A DNA stretch of 35,344 nt from positions 1-35,344 of the forward strand of contig CAWVSY010000040.1 in the NCBI GenBank assembly GCA_963933055.1, written 5' to 3'. Shown here one piece after another: positions 16,976 through 25,871 of this stretch. This DNA is from Oleispira sp963933055. GTDB lineage: Bacteria > Pseudomonadota > Gammaproteobacteria > Pseudomonadales > Oceanobacteraceae. Under the pieces are notes generated by a model. That model was not told where the DNA came from. It ran no database searches and saw only the letters and a program-made list of their open reading frames with translations. Positions within the stretch are counted from its first letter, which is position 1, and the number at the start of each line of letters is the position of its first letter. The translations under genes and the position numbers were made by a program.

Positions 16976-18598
16976 CTATACCTTAAATTCATTAACAATT
17001 TGACGTAAATTTTCAGCCTGCGCTGCTAACTCGGAAGAGGCTTGTGATGTATTTTCGGCTTGTGTAACCGTCTCCTCCGATACCTCATTAATTTTAATAA
17101 TATTTGTGCTGACCTCTTCAGATACGCTTCGCTGTTCGACGGCGGCATTAGCGACTTGGCTATTCATGTCATTAATCGTATCGACATTGGTCATAATACT
17201 GGTTAAAGAGCTTTCGGTTGCTTGGGATTGATCAACGACGGTAATGGCTTTTTCTCGACTACTCTCCATGGCATTAACCGCTTGCTCTGTCCCTAACTGC
17301 AAGCGCTCAATAATGGATTGAATTTCACTGGTAGACTCTTCTGTACGCGCCGCGAGAGAGCGCACTTCGTCTGCTACAACCGCAAATCCACGACCTTGTT
17401 CACCTGCTCTTGCCGCTTCAATCGCCGCATTTAATGCAAGTAAATTGGTTTGCTCGGCAATGCCTTGAATCACCTGAGAAGCATTACCAATAAGCGCACT
17501 TTCTTTGGCAAGATTCTGAATAACTTCGCGAGCATTCTCTACCTCGGATACCAAGGCTGAAATCGATTGAATATTTTGTGCCATAACTTTTTGTGAATGA
17601 TGAGTATCTTCTTTGGCGTGGTTAGTAGCACTAGCGGCTTCGTCAGCATTGCGTGAGACCTCTTGTGCTGTTGCCGCCATTTCATTAACGGCCGTCGCGA
17701 CCATATTGATTTCATCTTGCTGATTGTGAATGCCTTGCTGGGTCATTTTTGCAATTTTCTGTACTTTTTCGGCACCACCCGATACCCCTAAGCTTAAGTT
17801 TGCCATGACTTTTATCAACAATTGCAGGTGAGTGATGAATCCATTGAAGTTATCCACAAGGTCGCCTACTTCGTCTTTGGCGCGGGTCTGTAAGCGAATG
17901 GTAAGGTCGCCTTTTCCTGTCGACATATCCGCCAGTGAACGCACAATACGATTGATGGTTTTAGTAATAATGTTGGCAATAGACCAGGCGCTGAAGGTGA
18001 GTGTCAACATAACCAATAACGCGATGGCGATGCCAATTTGGGTGGTGCGTTTATTTTGCTCATTGGTCGATTTGATGGCTTGGCCAAAAGCCCCATAGCT
18101 TTGCTCTCTGAATGTTGAAAGCTCTTCATTAAAGTTATCGTATGATTGGTTTACATTGGCGGCGAGGCTTGAAAGTTGGGTGAAATCTACCGTGCCATTA
18201 AGCATGTCTTTAGCGAGTTGGGTTGCGGGTATATTGTAGCTTTTAAATGCTTGCTCTAGTTGCTTCGTATTTTGTGCTCGTTGTGCGCTATTAATTGATG
18301 ACATTTCTTGCAATAAAATAGTCAGCTTGCTCGCCGACTTTTCAGCCTCATTAATTAAATCAGCATCTTCTTCACTGAGCGCTCGGCCTAGCTGATCGCG
18401 TAATTTAAAGAGCAGTACGCTGGCTTGGTCGGAGTGTTCGATAGTCGGGAAGATAATATGCTCAATAGTATCGAGTCTCGCTTCTGTAGCGAGTTGAGAC
18501 TTAATTGTAAAAGCAAGATAGGCGGCAAAGCCAAGAATCCCGATGACAGCAATTGCCATAATCTTATGTTTTATTGATAAACTGAGAATAAACTTCAT
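16976..18598 (-). CDS. Methyl-accepting chemotaxis protein
   Basis: 540 residues. TM1 is at about 12-30, then a periplasmic four-helix-type sensor (about 31-187), TM2 at about 188-208, a HAMP domain (about 209-262, with GDLTIRLQTRAKDEVGDL) and the cytoplasmic signalling hairpin, whose tip EAARAGEQGRGFAVVADEVR contacts CheA/CheW. It ends NEFKV, without the NWETF-type CheR tether. The ligand cannot be read from the sequence. AAGGAAAA precedes the ATG, and AAGAACAA directly upstream of it matches the AANAANAA motif of Hfq/Crc targets. Confidence 0.94.
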   Translation of the reverse strand: MKFILSLSIKHKIMAIAVIGILGFAAYLAFTIKSQLATEARLDTIEHIIFPTIEHSDQASVLLFKLRDQLGRALSEEDADLINEAEKSASKLTILLQEMSSINSAQRAQNTKQLEQAFKSYNIPATQLAKDMLNGTVDFTQLSSLAANVNQSYDNFNEELSTFREQSYGAFGQAIKSTNEQNKRTTQIGIAIALLVMLTLTFSAWSIANIITKTINRIVRSLADMSTGKGDLTIRLQTRAKDEVGDLVDNFNGFITHLQLLIKVMANLSLGVSGGAEKVQKIAKMTQQGIHNQQDEINMVATAVNEMAATAQEVSRNADEAASATNHAKEDTHHSQKVMAQNIQSISALVSEVENAREVIQNLAKESALIGNASQVIQGIAEQTNLLALNAAIEAARAGEQGRGFAVVADEVRSLAARTEESTSEIQSIIERLQLGTEQAVNAMESSREKAITVVDQSQATESSLTSIMTNVDTINDMNSQVANAAVEQRSVSEEVSTNIIKINEVSEETVTQAENTSQASSELAAQAENLRQIVNEFKV

Positions 18599-18607
18599 CG
18601 CTTTTCC

Positions 18608-18615
18608 TTGTTCTT
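18608..18615 (-). promoter_or_regulatory. Candidate Hfq/Crc (AANAANAA) motif at the chemoreceptor ribosome-binding site
   Basis: AAGAACAA on the minus strand, immediately before the Shine-Dalgarno GGAAAA and ten bases from the ATG at 18598. One octamer alone is weak evidence; its position is what makes it notable. The remaining 200 bases up to pgi show nothing I recognise. Confidence 0.35.
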
Positions 18616-18838
18616 TGTAAGGTTTAAGCCCTGCTGAGGTTATTAATAATTAGTTCAAGAAGCTGTTTAAGACAAGGAAGTGACAAGGAAAAACCGAAAA
18701 GCTATAAGGCAGATCTTTAGGTAGTCGTTATGAATATAGATGGGTACGAATAAAGTATGGGTTTTAAGTTATTGGTAACGTTAAAACCCATTGCTACTGA
18801 TGTATTTTATGAAGCTCTTTTTATAAAGTTATTAGGTT

Positions 18839-20491
18839 CTATAAAAGGTCTTGCATGCTTTTATAAGCTTCTACCAAACCACTGGTAGAGCTATCAAATG
18901 CTGCGTTACCTTCTCTACCTTCGAGTGCAGCTAATACGGTATTCCCCATATCTTTACCAAGTTCAACACCCCATTGATCGAAAGAGTTTATTCCCCAGAT
19001 CATACCTTGAGCGGCAACTTTGTGTTCATAGAGCGCAATTAAAGCGCCAATAGAGTGTGGGGTCGACTTTGGAAAATAGAGTGTATTACTTGGGCGATTA
19101 CCTGGGATAACTTTTTGCGCCGCAAGCTCTTCAGCTTCAGTTCCATTAAGGCCTGCTTTTAAACACTCATCCAGCGCTTGTTGTTTGCTTTTACCGGTTA
19201 ATAAAGCTTGGCTCTGCGAAAGGGCGTTAGAAACCAACATGGCATGGAAGTTATCAATCGGGTTATGGCTACGCATTGGCAGGATGAAATCACTCGGTGA
19301 AAAGTGAGTGCCCTGATGTAATAGCTGGTGATAAGCATGCTGACCATTAGACCCTACGCCACCCCAAATAATAGGCCCAGTATGGTAGTCCACCTTATTG
19401 CCATCTTTGCCTATAGATTTCCCACTACTTTCCATATCCAGTTGCTGTAAGTGAGCAGGTAAGCCACGTAGGTAGTGATCGTAAGGTAAAATGGCTTGGG
19501 AATTGATGCCAAAGAAATTAACGTACCAGACACCTAATAATGCCATGATGACCGGCATGTTCTTTTCTATGGGGGCGGTGCGAAAATGTTCATCCATTTC
19601 GTGAGCACCACGCAGCATATCGCGAAAATTATCGATGCCAATGGATATCGCCAAAGGTAAGCCAATCGCTGACCAAAGAGAGTAGCGGCCGCCAACCCAG
19701 TCCCACATAGGAAAGATGTTTTCTTTGGCAATACCAAACTCAACGGCTTTTTCGACGTTGGCAGACACTGCAGCAAAGTGCTTGGGTAAATCATCAGTAG
19801 TCCCGCCATTATCTAAAAACCACTGTCGACAGGCCAAAGCATTCTTTAACGTTTCTTGAGTACCAAAGGATTTTGACTGAACAATGAATAAAGTACTTTC
19901 AGGACATAAGTGCTTCAAGATTTCAGTAATATGCGAGCCGTCAATATTGGCAAGATAATGCACGTTAATATGGCTATCGTTGTAAGGCTTCAATGCACTT
20001 GAGGCTAATTTAGGGCCTAAAAATGAGCCACCGATACCAATAGAAACAACGTCAGTAAAAGGCTTGTTGGTATAACCGCGCCAGTGCTTACGGCGTACTT
20101 TCCAACAGAACTCTTCCATGCGGTTCATGGTATCGCGAACTTCCGGCATAACATCTTTACCATCGACCATAATAGGGCGATCGCTAAAGTTACGTAAAGC
20201 GGTATGTAAAGCAGGGCGTTTTTCACTGCGATTAACCAGCTCGCCTTCGAATAAGGCTTTAATCTGTTTCGGTAAATCGCGTTTCTCGGCTAATTGATTC
20301 AGCAGGTCCATGGTTTCGCAGGTAATGCGATTCTTGGAATAATCGAGAGTTAAGCCAGCAGCTTCGATATTAAAGCGATCAAAGCGCTTTTTATCTTGCT
20401 GAAACCAATCCAGCATATGTTGCTGGTGGATGGTATCAAAGTGTTTTTGAAGTTGTTGCCAGATGTCTAGGCTTTGTAGCGGCGTGCTCAT
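18839..20491 (-). CDS. pgi: Glucose-6-phosphate isomerase
   Basis: 550 residues. Interconverts glucose 6-phosphate and fructose 6-phosphate. The first signature region (VSIGIGGSFLGP) and the second (VGGRYSLWSAIGLPLAI) are intact, as is the C-terminal FDQWGVELGK active-site segment. I take the ATG at 20491 (MSTPLQSLDIWQQL), which has AAGGAT seven bases upstream; the in-frame ATG at 20512 would put that site inside the gene. It follows panD, as in Pseudomonas, but a terminator separates the two. Confidence 0.97.
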   Translation of the reverse strand: MSTPLQSLDIWQQLQKHFDTIHQQHMLDWFQQDKKRFDRFNIEAAGLTLDYSKNRITCETMDLLNQLAEKRDLPKQIKALFEGELVNRSEKRPALHTALRNFSDRPIMVDGKDVMPEVRDTMNRMEEFCWKVRRKHWRGYTNKPFTDVVSIGIGGSFLGPKLASSALKPYNDSHINVHYLANIDGSHITEILKHLCPESTLFIVQSKSFGTQETLKNALACRQWFLDNGGTTDDLPKHFAAVSANVEKAVEFGIAKENIFPMWDWVGGRYSLWSAIGLPLAISIGIDNFRDMLRGAHEMDEHFRTAPIEKNMPVIMALLGVWYVNFFGINSQAILPYDHYLRGLPAHLQQLDMESSGKSIGKDGNKVDYHTGPIIWGGVGSNGQHAYHQLLHQGTHFSPSDFILPMRSHNPIDNFHAMLVSNALSQSQALLTGKSKQQALDECLKAGLNGTEAEELAAQKVIPGNRPSNTLYFPKSTPHSIGALIALYEHKVAAQGMIWGINSFDQWGVELGKDMGNTVLAALEGREGNAAFDSSTSGLVEAYKSMQDLL

Positions 20492-20613
20492 AAATATCCT
20501 TATATGAGTCAAATATCATTATGCTGCAGTATAAACTTTTGCTGTCCTTCGTCATAGGGTGCAAAGACTTCAATTACCGTTTAGTGGGGGCCAATTTATA
20601 AATAACAGAAACA

Positions 20614-20640
20614 AAAACGCCACAATGATTGTGGCGTTTT
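20614..20640. terminator. Rho-independent terminator after panD
   Basis: A 12-bp perfect stem (AAAACGCCACAA and its complement) with loop TGA. On the minus strand it is followed by a T run, so it should end the pan operon transcript before pgi. Confidence 0.9.
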
Positions 20641-20674
20641 GGCTGTCACATTGTCTTAATCGAAGGAGTATCGA

Positions 20675-21055
20675 TTAAGCCACCTGAACAGGAATGTCAA
20701 AACTGGTATGGCTTACCGTATTATCGGCATTGGTATAAACCATTTTAGGCTTAAAGTTTTCCAGTTCTTTTTCGTCGTAGCTGGCGTATGCACAAATGAT
20801 CAAGCGATCACCTACTTGTGCTAGACGAGCAGCGGCGCCATTAACAGAAATAATACCTGAATTATCTTCACCACGGATAACATAAGTGGTGAAACGAGCA
20901 CCGTTTTCCATGTTGTAGATTTGAATTTGTTCAAATTCACGCATGCCTGCCAACTCTAACAATTTACCGTCGATAGCGCATGAGCCTTCATAATTCAATA
21001 CGGCCTGTGTGACTCGAGCCTGATGTATCTTGGCTTTCAGCATAGTGGACTGCAT
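20675..21055 (-). CDS. panD: Aspartate 1-decarboxylase
   Basis: 126 residues. Pyruvoyl enzyme that makes beta-alanine from aspartate for pantothenate synthesis. The self-processing site is G24-S25 in NYEGSCAID, with S25 becoming the pyruvoyl group. The NGAAARLAQVGDRLIICAYA core is intact. Length and start agree with the Pseudomonas enzyme. It is last in the panB-panC-panD run, 107 bases after panC. Confidence 0.97.
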   Translation of the reverse strand: MQSTMLKAKIHQARVTQAVLNYEGSCAIDGKLLELAGMREFEQIQIYNMENGARFTTYVIRGEDNSGIISVNGAAARLAQVGDRLIICAYASYDEKELENFKPKMVYTNADNTVSHTSFDIPVQVA

Positions 21056-21162
21056 AGAAAAAACCTTTAATCCGGTTACGTCTCAATGACTCAGCAGGCA
21101 AAAAGTGCCTCTGTTTTCATTGGTTAATTTATAGCCTTATTGAAGGCGGTGCGAAGTATGCC

Positions 21163-22029
21163 CTAATCGCTAGTCCGATTCAACGAAAATGGCAAATTAT
21201 CAATAAGGCGCGCATTGCCTAAAAAGGCGGCTACTAAGACGACAAGCTTAGTATCATCGGCGGTAGCGGGCTTTAAATCTGATTCACGACACAAGGCCAA
21301 ATAATCAACTTTGAACCCTTGTTTATTCAATCTTTGCTGAGTTTGCTCTAAAGTTGAGTCAAAGTCATTACTCTGTTGTATCGCTTCTGCCACATCTTGC
21401 AAAGACTTATACAGAGCAGGGGCTAATGTAAGCTCTTCTGTTGATAAATAGCCATTGCGAGAGCTCAACGCTAGGCCATCTTTGTTTCGTTCTGTCACGA
21501 CGCCGATAATTTCAACAGGAATGCACAAATCTGCTACCATCTTGCGAATAACCGCCAATTGCTGAAAGTCTTTTCCACCAAAAAAGGCTTTGTCCGGCTG
21601 CACCATATTAAACAATTTGCTGACTACGGTCGCTACGCCATCAAAATGACCTGGGCGAGAACCGCCGCACAACCCCATTGAGACATCGGGAACGGAAACG
21701 AGGGTTTGGCTTTCTTGGCCATTCGGATACATTTCATCCACAGTAGGTGCGAATAATAAATGGCAGCCATTTTCGGTTAATAGCGCCTGATCTTGCTCGA
21801 GCGTACGCGGGTAATTGCTTAAATCACTCTGATCATTAAATTGCAGTGGGTTAACAAAAATACTCGCAATCACTAGATCGCAGTGTTTTTTAGCCTGTTT
21901 GATTAAGCTCATATGGCCAGAGTGCAAGTTGCCCATAGTTGGGACAAAACCGACGCTTAATCCTTTGAATTTTGCCTGCTGTACAAATTCACGAAGTTCA
22001 GCGACGGTAGAAACGGTTAACAAACTCAT
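21163..22029 (-). CDS. panC: Pantothenate synthetase
   Basis: 288 residues. Joins pantoate and beta-alanine using ATP via a pantoyl-adenylate. The nucleotidyltransferase HxGH-like motif is HSGH at residues 35-38 in PTMGNLHSGHMSL. GGKDFQQLAVIRKMVADL and the KMSKS-like SSRNGYLS are also present. It lies 47 bases after panB; the gap contains AACAAGAAGAA, a possible but not well-placed Hfq-type motif. Confidence 0.97.
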   Translation of the reverse strand: MSLLTVSTVAELREFVQQAKFKGLSVGFVPTMGNLHSGHMSLIKQAKKHCDLVIASIFVNPLQFNDQSDLSNYPRTLEQDQALLTENGCHLLFAPTVDEMYPNGQESQTLVSVPDVSMGLCGGSRPGHFDGVATVVSKLFNMVQPDKAFFGGKDFQQLAVIRKMVADLCIPVEIIGVVTERNKDGLALSSRNGYLSTEELTLAPALYKSLQDVAEAIQQSNDFDSTLEQTQQRLNKQGFKVDYLALCRESDLKPATADDTKLVVLVAAFLGNARLIDNLPFSLNRTSD

Positions 22030-22076
22030 GTAACAACCTACTTGTTAAAAATTCTTCTTGTTAAAAGCTTTTAGAC

Positions 22077-22871
22077 TTATGAAAACTTATGTTCTGCGCT
22101 TGGAAATATTCCGGTTTTTACTTCTTCGCCATATGCCGCAATGGCTTGCTGAGGCGTACGTCCATCGATCATGAAGTTTTTCACGAACTTAGGGGTATGG
22201 CCAGCGTTCAGTCCAAGCATGTCATAAACAACTAAGACTTGGGCATCGGTATCGCTGCCGGCGCCAATGCCGATAACAGGCACATCAACCGCTTCTGTAA
22301 TGGCTTTGCCTAAGCTGCTAGGAACACACTCTAATAGAATGCAATCAGCGCCAGCAGCAGCTAAAGCAATAGAATGATCAATCATAGCTTGAGCTTTGGC
22401 TTCATCACGCCCTTGTACACGATAACCGCCTAATTTATTCACTGATTGAGGGGTTAAGCCAAGGTGAGCACAAACCGGAATACCTTGGCGAGCTAAGCAC
22501 TCAACCAGTGGCACTAACCAATCATCACCTTCTACTTTGACCATGTGTGCGCCAGCTTGCATCAGGAGTGCAGCGTTTGCTTGGCCTTGTTCTAAGGTGC
22601 TGTAACTCATGAAAGGCATATCAGCCATAATCAAGGCGCCTTGATTGCCTTGAGCAACACAGCGCGTATGGTATTCCATGTCTGCCATGGTTACGGGTAG
22701 GGTGCTGTCTTTACCCTGGCAAACCATACCTAGGGAATCACCAACCAGCAGTACTTCAATGCCAGCACTACTCGCAAGGTGGCTAAAGGTTGCGTCGTAT
22801 GCGGTCAATACGCTGAATTTCTCGCCCTTATTTTTACATTCGCTAAGGGTTCGGATACTGACATTATTCAT
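22077..22871 (-). CDS. panB: 3-methyl-2-oxobutanoate hydroxymethyltransferase
   Basis: 264 residues. Transfers a hydroxymethyl group from methylene-tetrahydrofolate to 2-oxoisovalerate, the first step to pantoate. Metal and substrate residues are in VGDSLGMV (about 43-50), MVKVEGD and CAHLGLTPQS. GIGAGSDTDAQVLV near the C-terminus is typical. Good GAGG ribosome-binding site. First of the pan genes, 66 bases after folK. Confidence 0.97.
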   Translation of the reverse strand: MNNVSIRTLSECKNKGEKFSVLTAYDATFSHLASSAGIEVLLVGDSLGMVCQGKDSTLPVTMADMEYHTRCVAQGNQGALIMADMPFMSYSTLEQGQANAALLMQAGAHMVKVEGDDWLVPLVECLARQGIPVCAHLGLTPQSVNKLGGYRVQGRDEAKAQAMIDHSIALAAAGADCILLECVPSSLGKAITEAVDVPVIGIGAGSDTDAQVLVVYDMLGLNAGHTPKFVKNFMIDGRTPQQAIAAYGEEVKTGIFPSAEHKFS

Positions 22872-22937
22872 GCTGTGCCTCAGGTATTCTAATTAGGGTA
22901 ATAATTTATATAAGAGTGTTGAACTTTGTCGCTAAGA

Positions 22938-23417
22938 TTAACAGCGGATGCGGATTAAATCATTATCCAGCTCGGTGAGCAATTGCTCTAGAGCTACGCC
23001 ATCGGGGAAAACAAGTTGCGGAGCGATTTCTGCTAATGGCACTAAGACAAAACTTCGTTGCTGTGCGAACGGGTGAGGAACGGTTAAACGCTCACTCTCA
23101 ATGACTTGGTGATCGATGAGAATGATATCCAAATCGAGGGTGCGCTCACCCCAATGGCGCTTGCGAATGCGACCATGATCTTGTTCTAGTTGCTGTAATG
23201 CATCCAATAGCTCAAGAGGTGATAATGTTGTTTCAATAAGTGCCACAGCATTAATATAATCTGGCTGATCTTGCGGGCCCACAGGTTTGCTATGGTAAAG
23301 GGAAGAATGTGAAATAAGTTCAGAGTGAGGCAGTTGAGCAAGCTCAATTAAGGCTTGCTCCAATTGCTGCTGGGGTTGATCAAGATTCGCCCCTAAGCCA
23401 ATATAAACCAAAGACAC
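22938..23417 (-). CDS. folK: 6-hydroxymethyl-7,8-dihydropterin pyrophosphokinase
   Basis: 159 residues. Transfers pyrophosphate from ATP to hydroxymethyl-dihydropterin in folate synthesis. The start YIGLGANL and the metal-binding ERTLDLDIILID (D96 and D98) are diagnostic. The start is GTG at 23417, five bases after the pcnB stop, so the two are almost certainly co-transcribed and coupled, as in other gammaproteobacteria. Confidence 0.97.
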   Translation of the reverse strand: MSLVYIGLGANLDQPQQQLEQALIELAQLPHSELISHSSLYHSKPVGPQDQPDYINAVALIETTLSPLELLDALQQLEQDHGRIRKRHWGERTLDLDIILIDHQVIESERLTVPHPFAQQRSFVLVPLAEIAPQLVFPDGVALEQLLTELDNDLIRIRC

Positions 23418-23422
23418 CGTAA

Positions 23423-24799
23423 TTACTCTGGACGACGTGAACGCTGGCGATCATTTGGCGTACCACGATTGGTACGACGTGGACGGCGTTTTTTAACATG
23501 ACGTTCTTCAGGCTTGCGATTTGCCGCAACTTCCTTGTACTCGTCACTTTCTTGATAACGTGTCCACCAGTTGCCTAAACCTTTAAGATTCTCACCACAT
23601 TGTTCACGTAATAAAATAAAGTCGTAGGCGGCGCGGAAGCGATTACTTTCAGCAACTTCAGCGGCTTTTTTGCCCTTTTTCTTTTCAAAGCGAGACTGCA
23701 TGTCCCAGATTTCTTTCATCGGAATCGTGAAACGCTTAGGAATTGAAGTGCGCTGCAATTGTTGCTCGATGACGCGATTAGCCGCTTTATGTAACGCGGG
23801 TTGAGGCGGAATGTCTTGCTCTAAGAATTCAGCTTGAACGCGTTGCAGTGATGGCCATAACAACGCTGCAAAGAAATAATAAGGCGTCACCGACTTGCCA
23901 GCTTGAATGCGAGTATCGGTATTAATCATGGTCTGTTCAACAAAGCGTGCCGCGAACTCATCGTCGGCAACGCATTGCTCTGTTAGCGGGAATAATTCCC
24001 CAAACAACTTATATTCGCGTAATAAACGGTAGGTGACTAATGCATTGCCTGATAAAAACAGTTTCAATACTTCTTCAAATAAACGCGGTGCTGGAATTTG
24101 CTCCATCAAAGGCGCCATCATTTTAATCGGCGCTTTGGTTTCTTGTTCAATTTCGAAATCTAATTTACCCGCAAAACGAATAGCGCGCAGCATGCGCACC
24201 GGATCTTCTCGATAACGCGTTTCAGGGTCGCCCATTAAGCGAATCAGTTTGCTTTGAGCATCTTGATAGCCGTTAGCATAAGAGTGCACAGTAAAATCTT
24301 TAACACAGTAATACATAGCATTGATGGTGAAATCGCGACGCATAGCATCATCATTAATGTTGCCATAAACGTTATCACGTAAAATCATACCGCTATCGCC
24401 AGTCTTGGCTTGCTGACTATTATGTTCTTCTTTCGGAGAGGTACGAAATGTAGCTACTTCAATCACTTCGCGGCCAAATAAAACATGAACTAATTTAAAA
24501 CGGCGGCCGATTAAGCGGGAGTTGCGAAATAATTGGTTTACTTGTTCAGGTGTGGCGCTTGTTGCAACATCAAAATCTTTTGGATGGGCACCCAGCATAG
24601 AATCTCGGACACAGCCACCGACTAAATAGGCGTCATATCCTTCTTTATTTAAACGATATAGAACTTTAAGGGCATTCTCGCTCAATAAACGGCGGCTAAT
24701 ACCATGTTCTTTACGCTGTAAAATTTGCGGCTTGATGTCGTTATCAGCTTTTTTAGCTTTACGATTGAATAAGCGCGCGACAGTATTAACTATGGACAT
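23423..24799 (-). CDS. pcnB: Poly(A) polymerase I
   Basis: 458 residues. Adds 3' poly(A) tails that destabilise RNAs, including many small regulatory RNAs. The nucleotidyltransferase core is LVGGCVRD (59-66) and the catalytic DFD (75-77). The RNA-binding region and a basic tail (KKRRPRRTNRG and beyond) follow, separating it from the closely related CCA-adding enzymes. It heads the folK-panBCD run and sits just downstream of the proposed Crc-type small RNAs. Weak ribosome-binding site. Confidence 0.95.
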   Translation of the reverse strand: MSIVNTVARLFNRKAKKADNDIKPQILQRKEHGISRRLLSENALKVLYRLNKEGYDAYLVGGCVRDSMLGAHPKDFDVATSATPEQVNQLFRNSRLIGRRFKLVHVLFGREVIEVATFRTSPKEEHNSQQAKTGDSGMILRDNVYGNINDDAMRRDFTINAMYYCVKDFTVHSYANGYQDAQSKLIRLMGDPETRYREDPVRMLRAIRFAGKLDFEIEQETKAPIKMMAPLMEQIPAPRLFEEVLKLFLSGNALVTYRLLREYKLFGELFPLTEQCVADDEFAARFVEQTMINTDTRIQAGKSVTPYYFFAALLWPSLQRVQAEFLEQDIPPQPALHKAANRVIEQQLQRTSIPKRFTIPMKEIWDMQSRFEKKKGKKAAEVAESNRFRAAYDFILLREQCGENLKGLGNWWTRYQESDEYKEVAANRKPEERHVKKRRPRRTNRGTPNDRQRSRRPE

Positions 24800-24965
24800 A
24801 CTAAGGGTGCCTGAATATTAGCGATTATTGTTCAATAATGAAGATGCGAGTTTACCTGATGGATGGGTGCTTTCAAAGGGTATGACAGATTAAATAAAGG
24901 CATCGCGTAAATAGTAGGGGGTAAAAACAGTGGGTATTGGACGGTAAAGCAGAGAAATAAACCAA

Positions 24966-25265
24966 GGTTCGACCATTATTATTTTTATTGGTGTCGAACC
25001 TGATTAAGTAAATTAACTGTTTTGAATACGCAGGAACTTAAAGCCCCATTATTATTCTTATTATACGTGTGCTCAATGACGCTCACTTCGCACTCAAAAC
25101 AACCAATTTTTTGCGCCTCTTTAATTTTTATTATTATTTTATAAGGCCACCTCTTAGCGGGTGTTTTTTGATATTCAGCAGGCGCGATTATTATTTTTAT
25201 TATTGCGCTTACCTTCAATCTTACGTTTTAGCTTTGTTATTTTTATCAGTGCTTAACGTTATATA
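24966..25265 (-). ncRNA. Predicted Crc/Hfq-titrating small RNA, downstream copy (CrcZ/CrcY-like)
   Basis: Predicted to start about 12 bases after the -12 element of the sigma-54 promoter at 25277-25291 and to end near the hairpin at 24966-25000, giving about 300 nt. Five A-rich clusters contain AANAANAA: 25234-25241, 25187-25204, 25128-25140, 25048-25064 and 24975-24989. Two are clearly looped out: one between GCGC arms (25181-25208) and one inside the 8-bp GGTTCGAC/GTCGAACC terminal hairpin. After that hairpin comes a U-rich but imperfect tail (TTGGTTTATTTCTCT). Known CrcZ-type RNAs carry several such motifs to sequester Hfq/Crc. The exact ends are guesses. Confidence 0.65.
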
Positions 25266-25276
25266 TTTAATATATA

Positions 25277-25291
25277 GCTAATCTCGTGCCA
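25277..25291 (-). promoter_or_regulatory. Sigma-54 promoter 2
   Basis: On the minus strand TGGCACGAGATTAGC: GG at 25290-25289, ten bases, then GC at 25278-25277. TGGCAC is the consensus -24 element; the -12 side (TTAGCT) is fair. Expected start near 25265. Confidence 0.7.
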
Positions 25292-25350
25292 ACTTTACTA
25301 TTTCCTTATAAATCAAAGGCTTATGGATTCTGCGCTATGACTGATGGCAA

Positions 25351-25425
25351 TTTGTTACGCCTGATGTGTTACCTGAAGTAATGTTCATTCGTAACAAAGG
25401 TAATCGGAAGGTAACACTGTGTAAC
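25351..25425. promoter_or_regulatory. Interleaved GTTAC/GTAAC inverted repeats, candidate CbrB enhancer for promoter 2
   Basis: Two interleaved perfect inverted repeats: TTTGTTACG (25351-25359) with CGTAACAAA (25390-25398), and GTGTTACC (25366-25373) with GGTAACAC (25410-25417), plus a fifth half-site GTAAC at 25421-25425. They lie roughly 85-160 bases upstream of the predicted start, where a sigma-54 activator would bind. Confidence 0.6.
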
Positions 25426-25691
25426 TTTTTCGATGAAGTGCGCCACATTAATCAAATATGACGATTCGAGCATCCTGCTTTAGTATGAGACCTAAAATGC
25501 AGGCTTATCTGATTATTTAACACAGGCCGAAAGGGCTAGTTTATTGACGCTGAGATAATCTTTATTATTAGAGTATTTCAAAGATTATCACTGAATCGGA
25601 TTAGATTGCTTAGTAATAGCAAAATTTTGACAGGCGTTATGAGATTTTAATCGTGAAGGTTTACTTGGGAATCGATGGGAAAATGAAGGAC

Positions 25692-25860
25692 CAATTGCTT
25701 TACACTTCATTTGGAGTGTAAAGCAATTAGTGCTTAGTGAGCCGGGGTTTTATTATTATTAGAAGCTCTTGATCAGCGTTATTATTTTTATTGCTGCTAA
25801 TCGTTAGTATGTTTCCCTAATTTTATTTTTATTATCTGGGTCACATTGTTGTTATTAATA
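25692..25860 (-). ncRNA. Predicted Crc/Hfq-titrating small RNA, upstream copy (CrcZ-like)
   Basis: Predicted to start near 25860 from sigma-54 promoter 1 and to run at least to the 14-bp perfect hairpin at 25693-25728. Four A-rich clusters: AATAACAACAA at 25846-25856, then 25821-25835, 25779-25792 and 25748-25760. The third sits in the loop of GATTAGC/GCTGATC (25771-25802). That stem needs a G-U pair in the minus-strand RNA and has an A-C mismatch on the other strand, supporting transcription from the minus strand. The hairpin lacks a clean U tract, so the RNA may extend further; Pseudomonas CrcZ is about 400 nt. Confidence 0.65.
25693..25728 (-). terminator. Long hairpin, possible end of upstream small RNA
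   Basis: 14-bp perfect stem AATTGCTTTACACT (25693-25706) with its complement (25715-25728) and an 8-base loop. No strong U run follows on the minus strand (GGTCCTTCATTTTCC), so it could equally be a processing or stabilising structure. Confidence 0.45.
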
Positions 25861-25871
25861 CTCTATGTAAA

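Noticed and set aside
20492..20512. Upstream ATG at 20512 as the pgi start
   Set aside because: The Shine-Dalgarno AAGGAT lies between this ATG and the one at 20491, so the latter is the better start.
24985..25218. 77-codon minus-strand open frame in the cbrB-pcnB gap
   Set aside because: Its product is runs of Ile, Lys and Asn made by the AAT/AAA repeats, with no ribosome-binding site or family resemblance. The small RNA explanation accounts for the repeats better.
25069..25281. 70-codon plus-strand open frame in the same gap
   Set aside because: Phe/Tyr-rich translation of the complementary repeats, antisense to the proposed RNA, with no coding signature.
24975..25860. AAT/ATT-rich runs as a microsatellite or CRISPR-like array
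   Set aside because: The units are unequal, irregularly spaced and set in different stems, with no repeat-spacer structure. Promoters and enhancers frame them.
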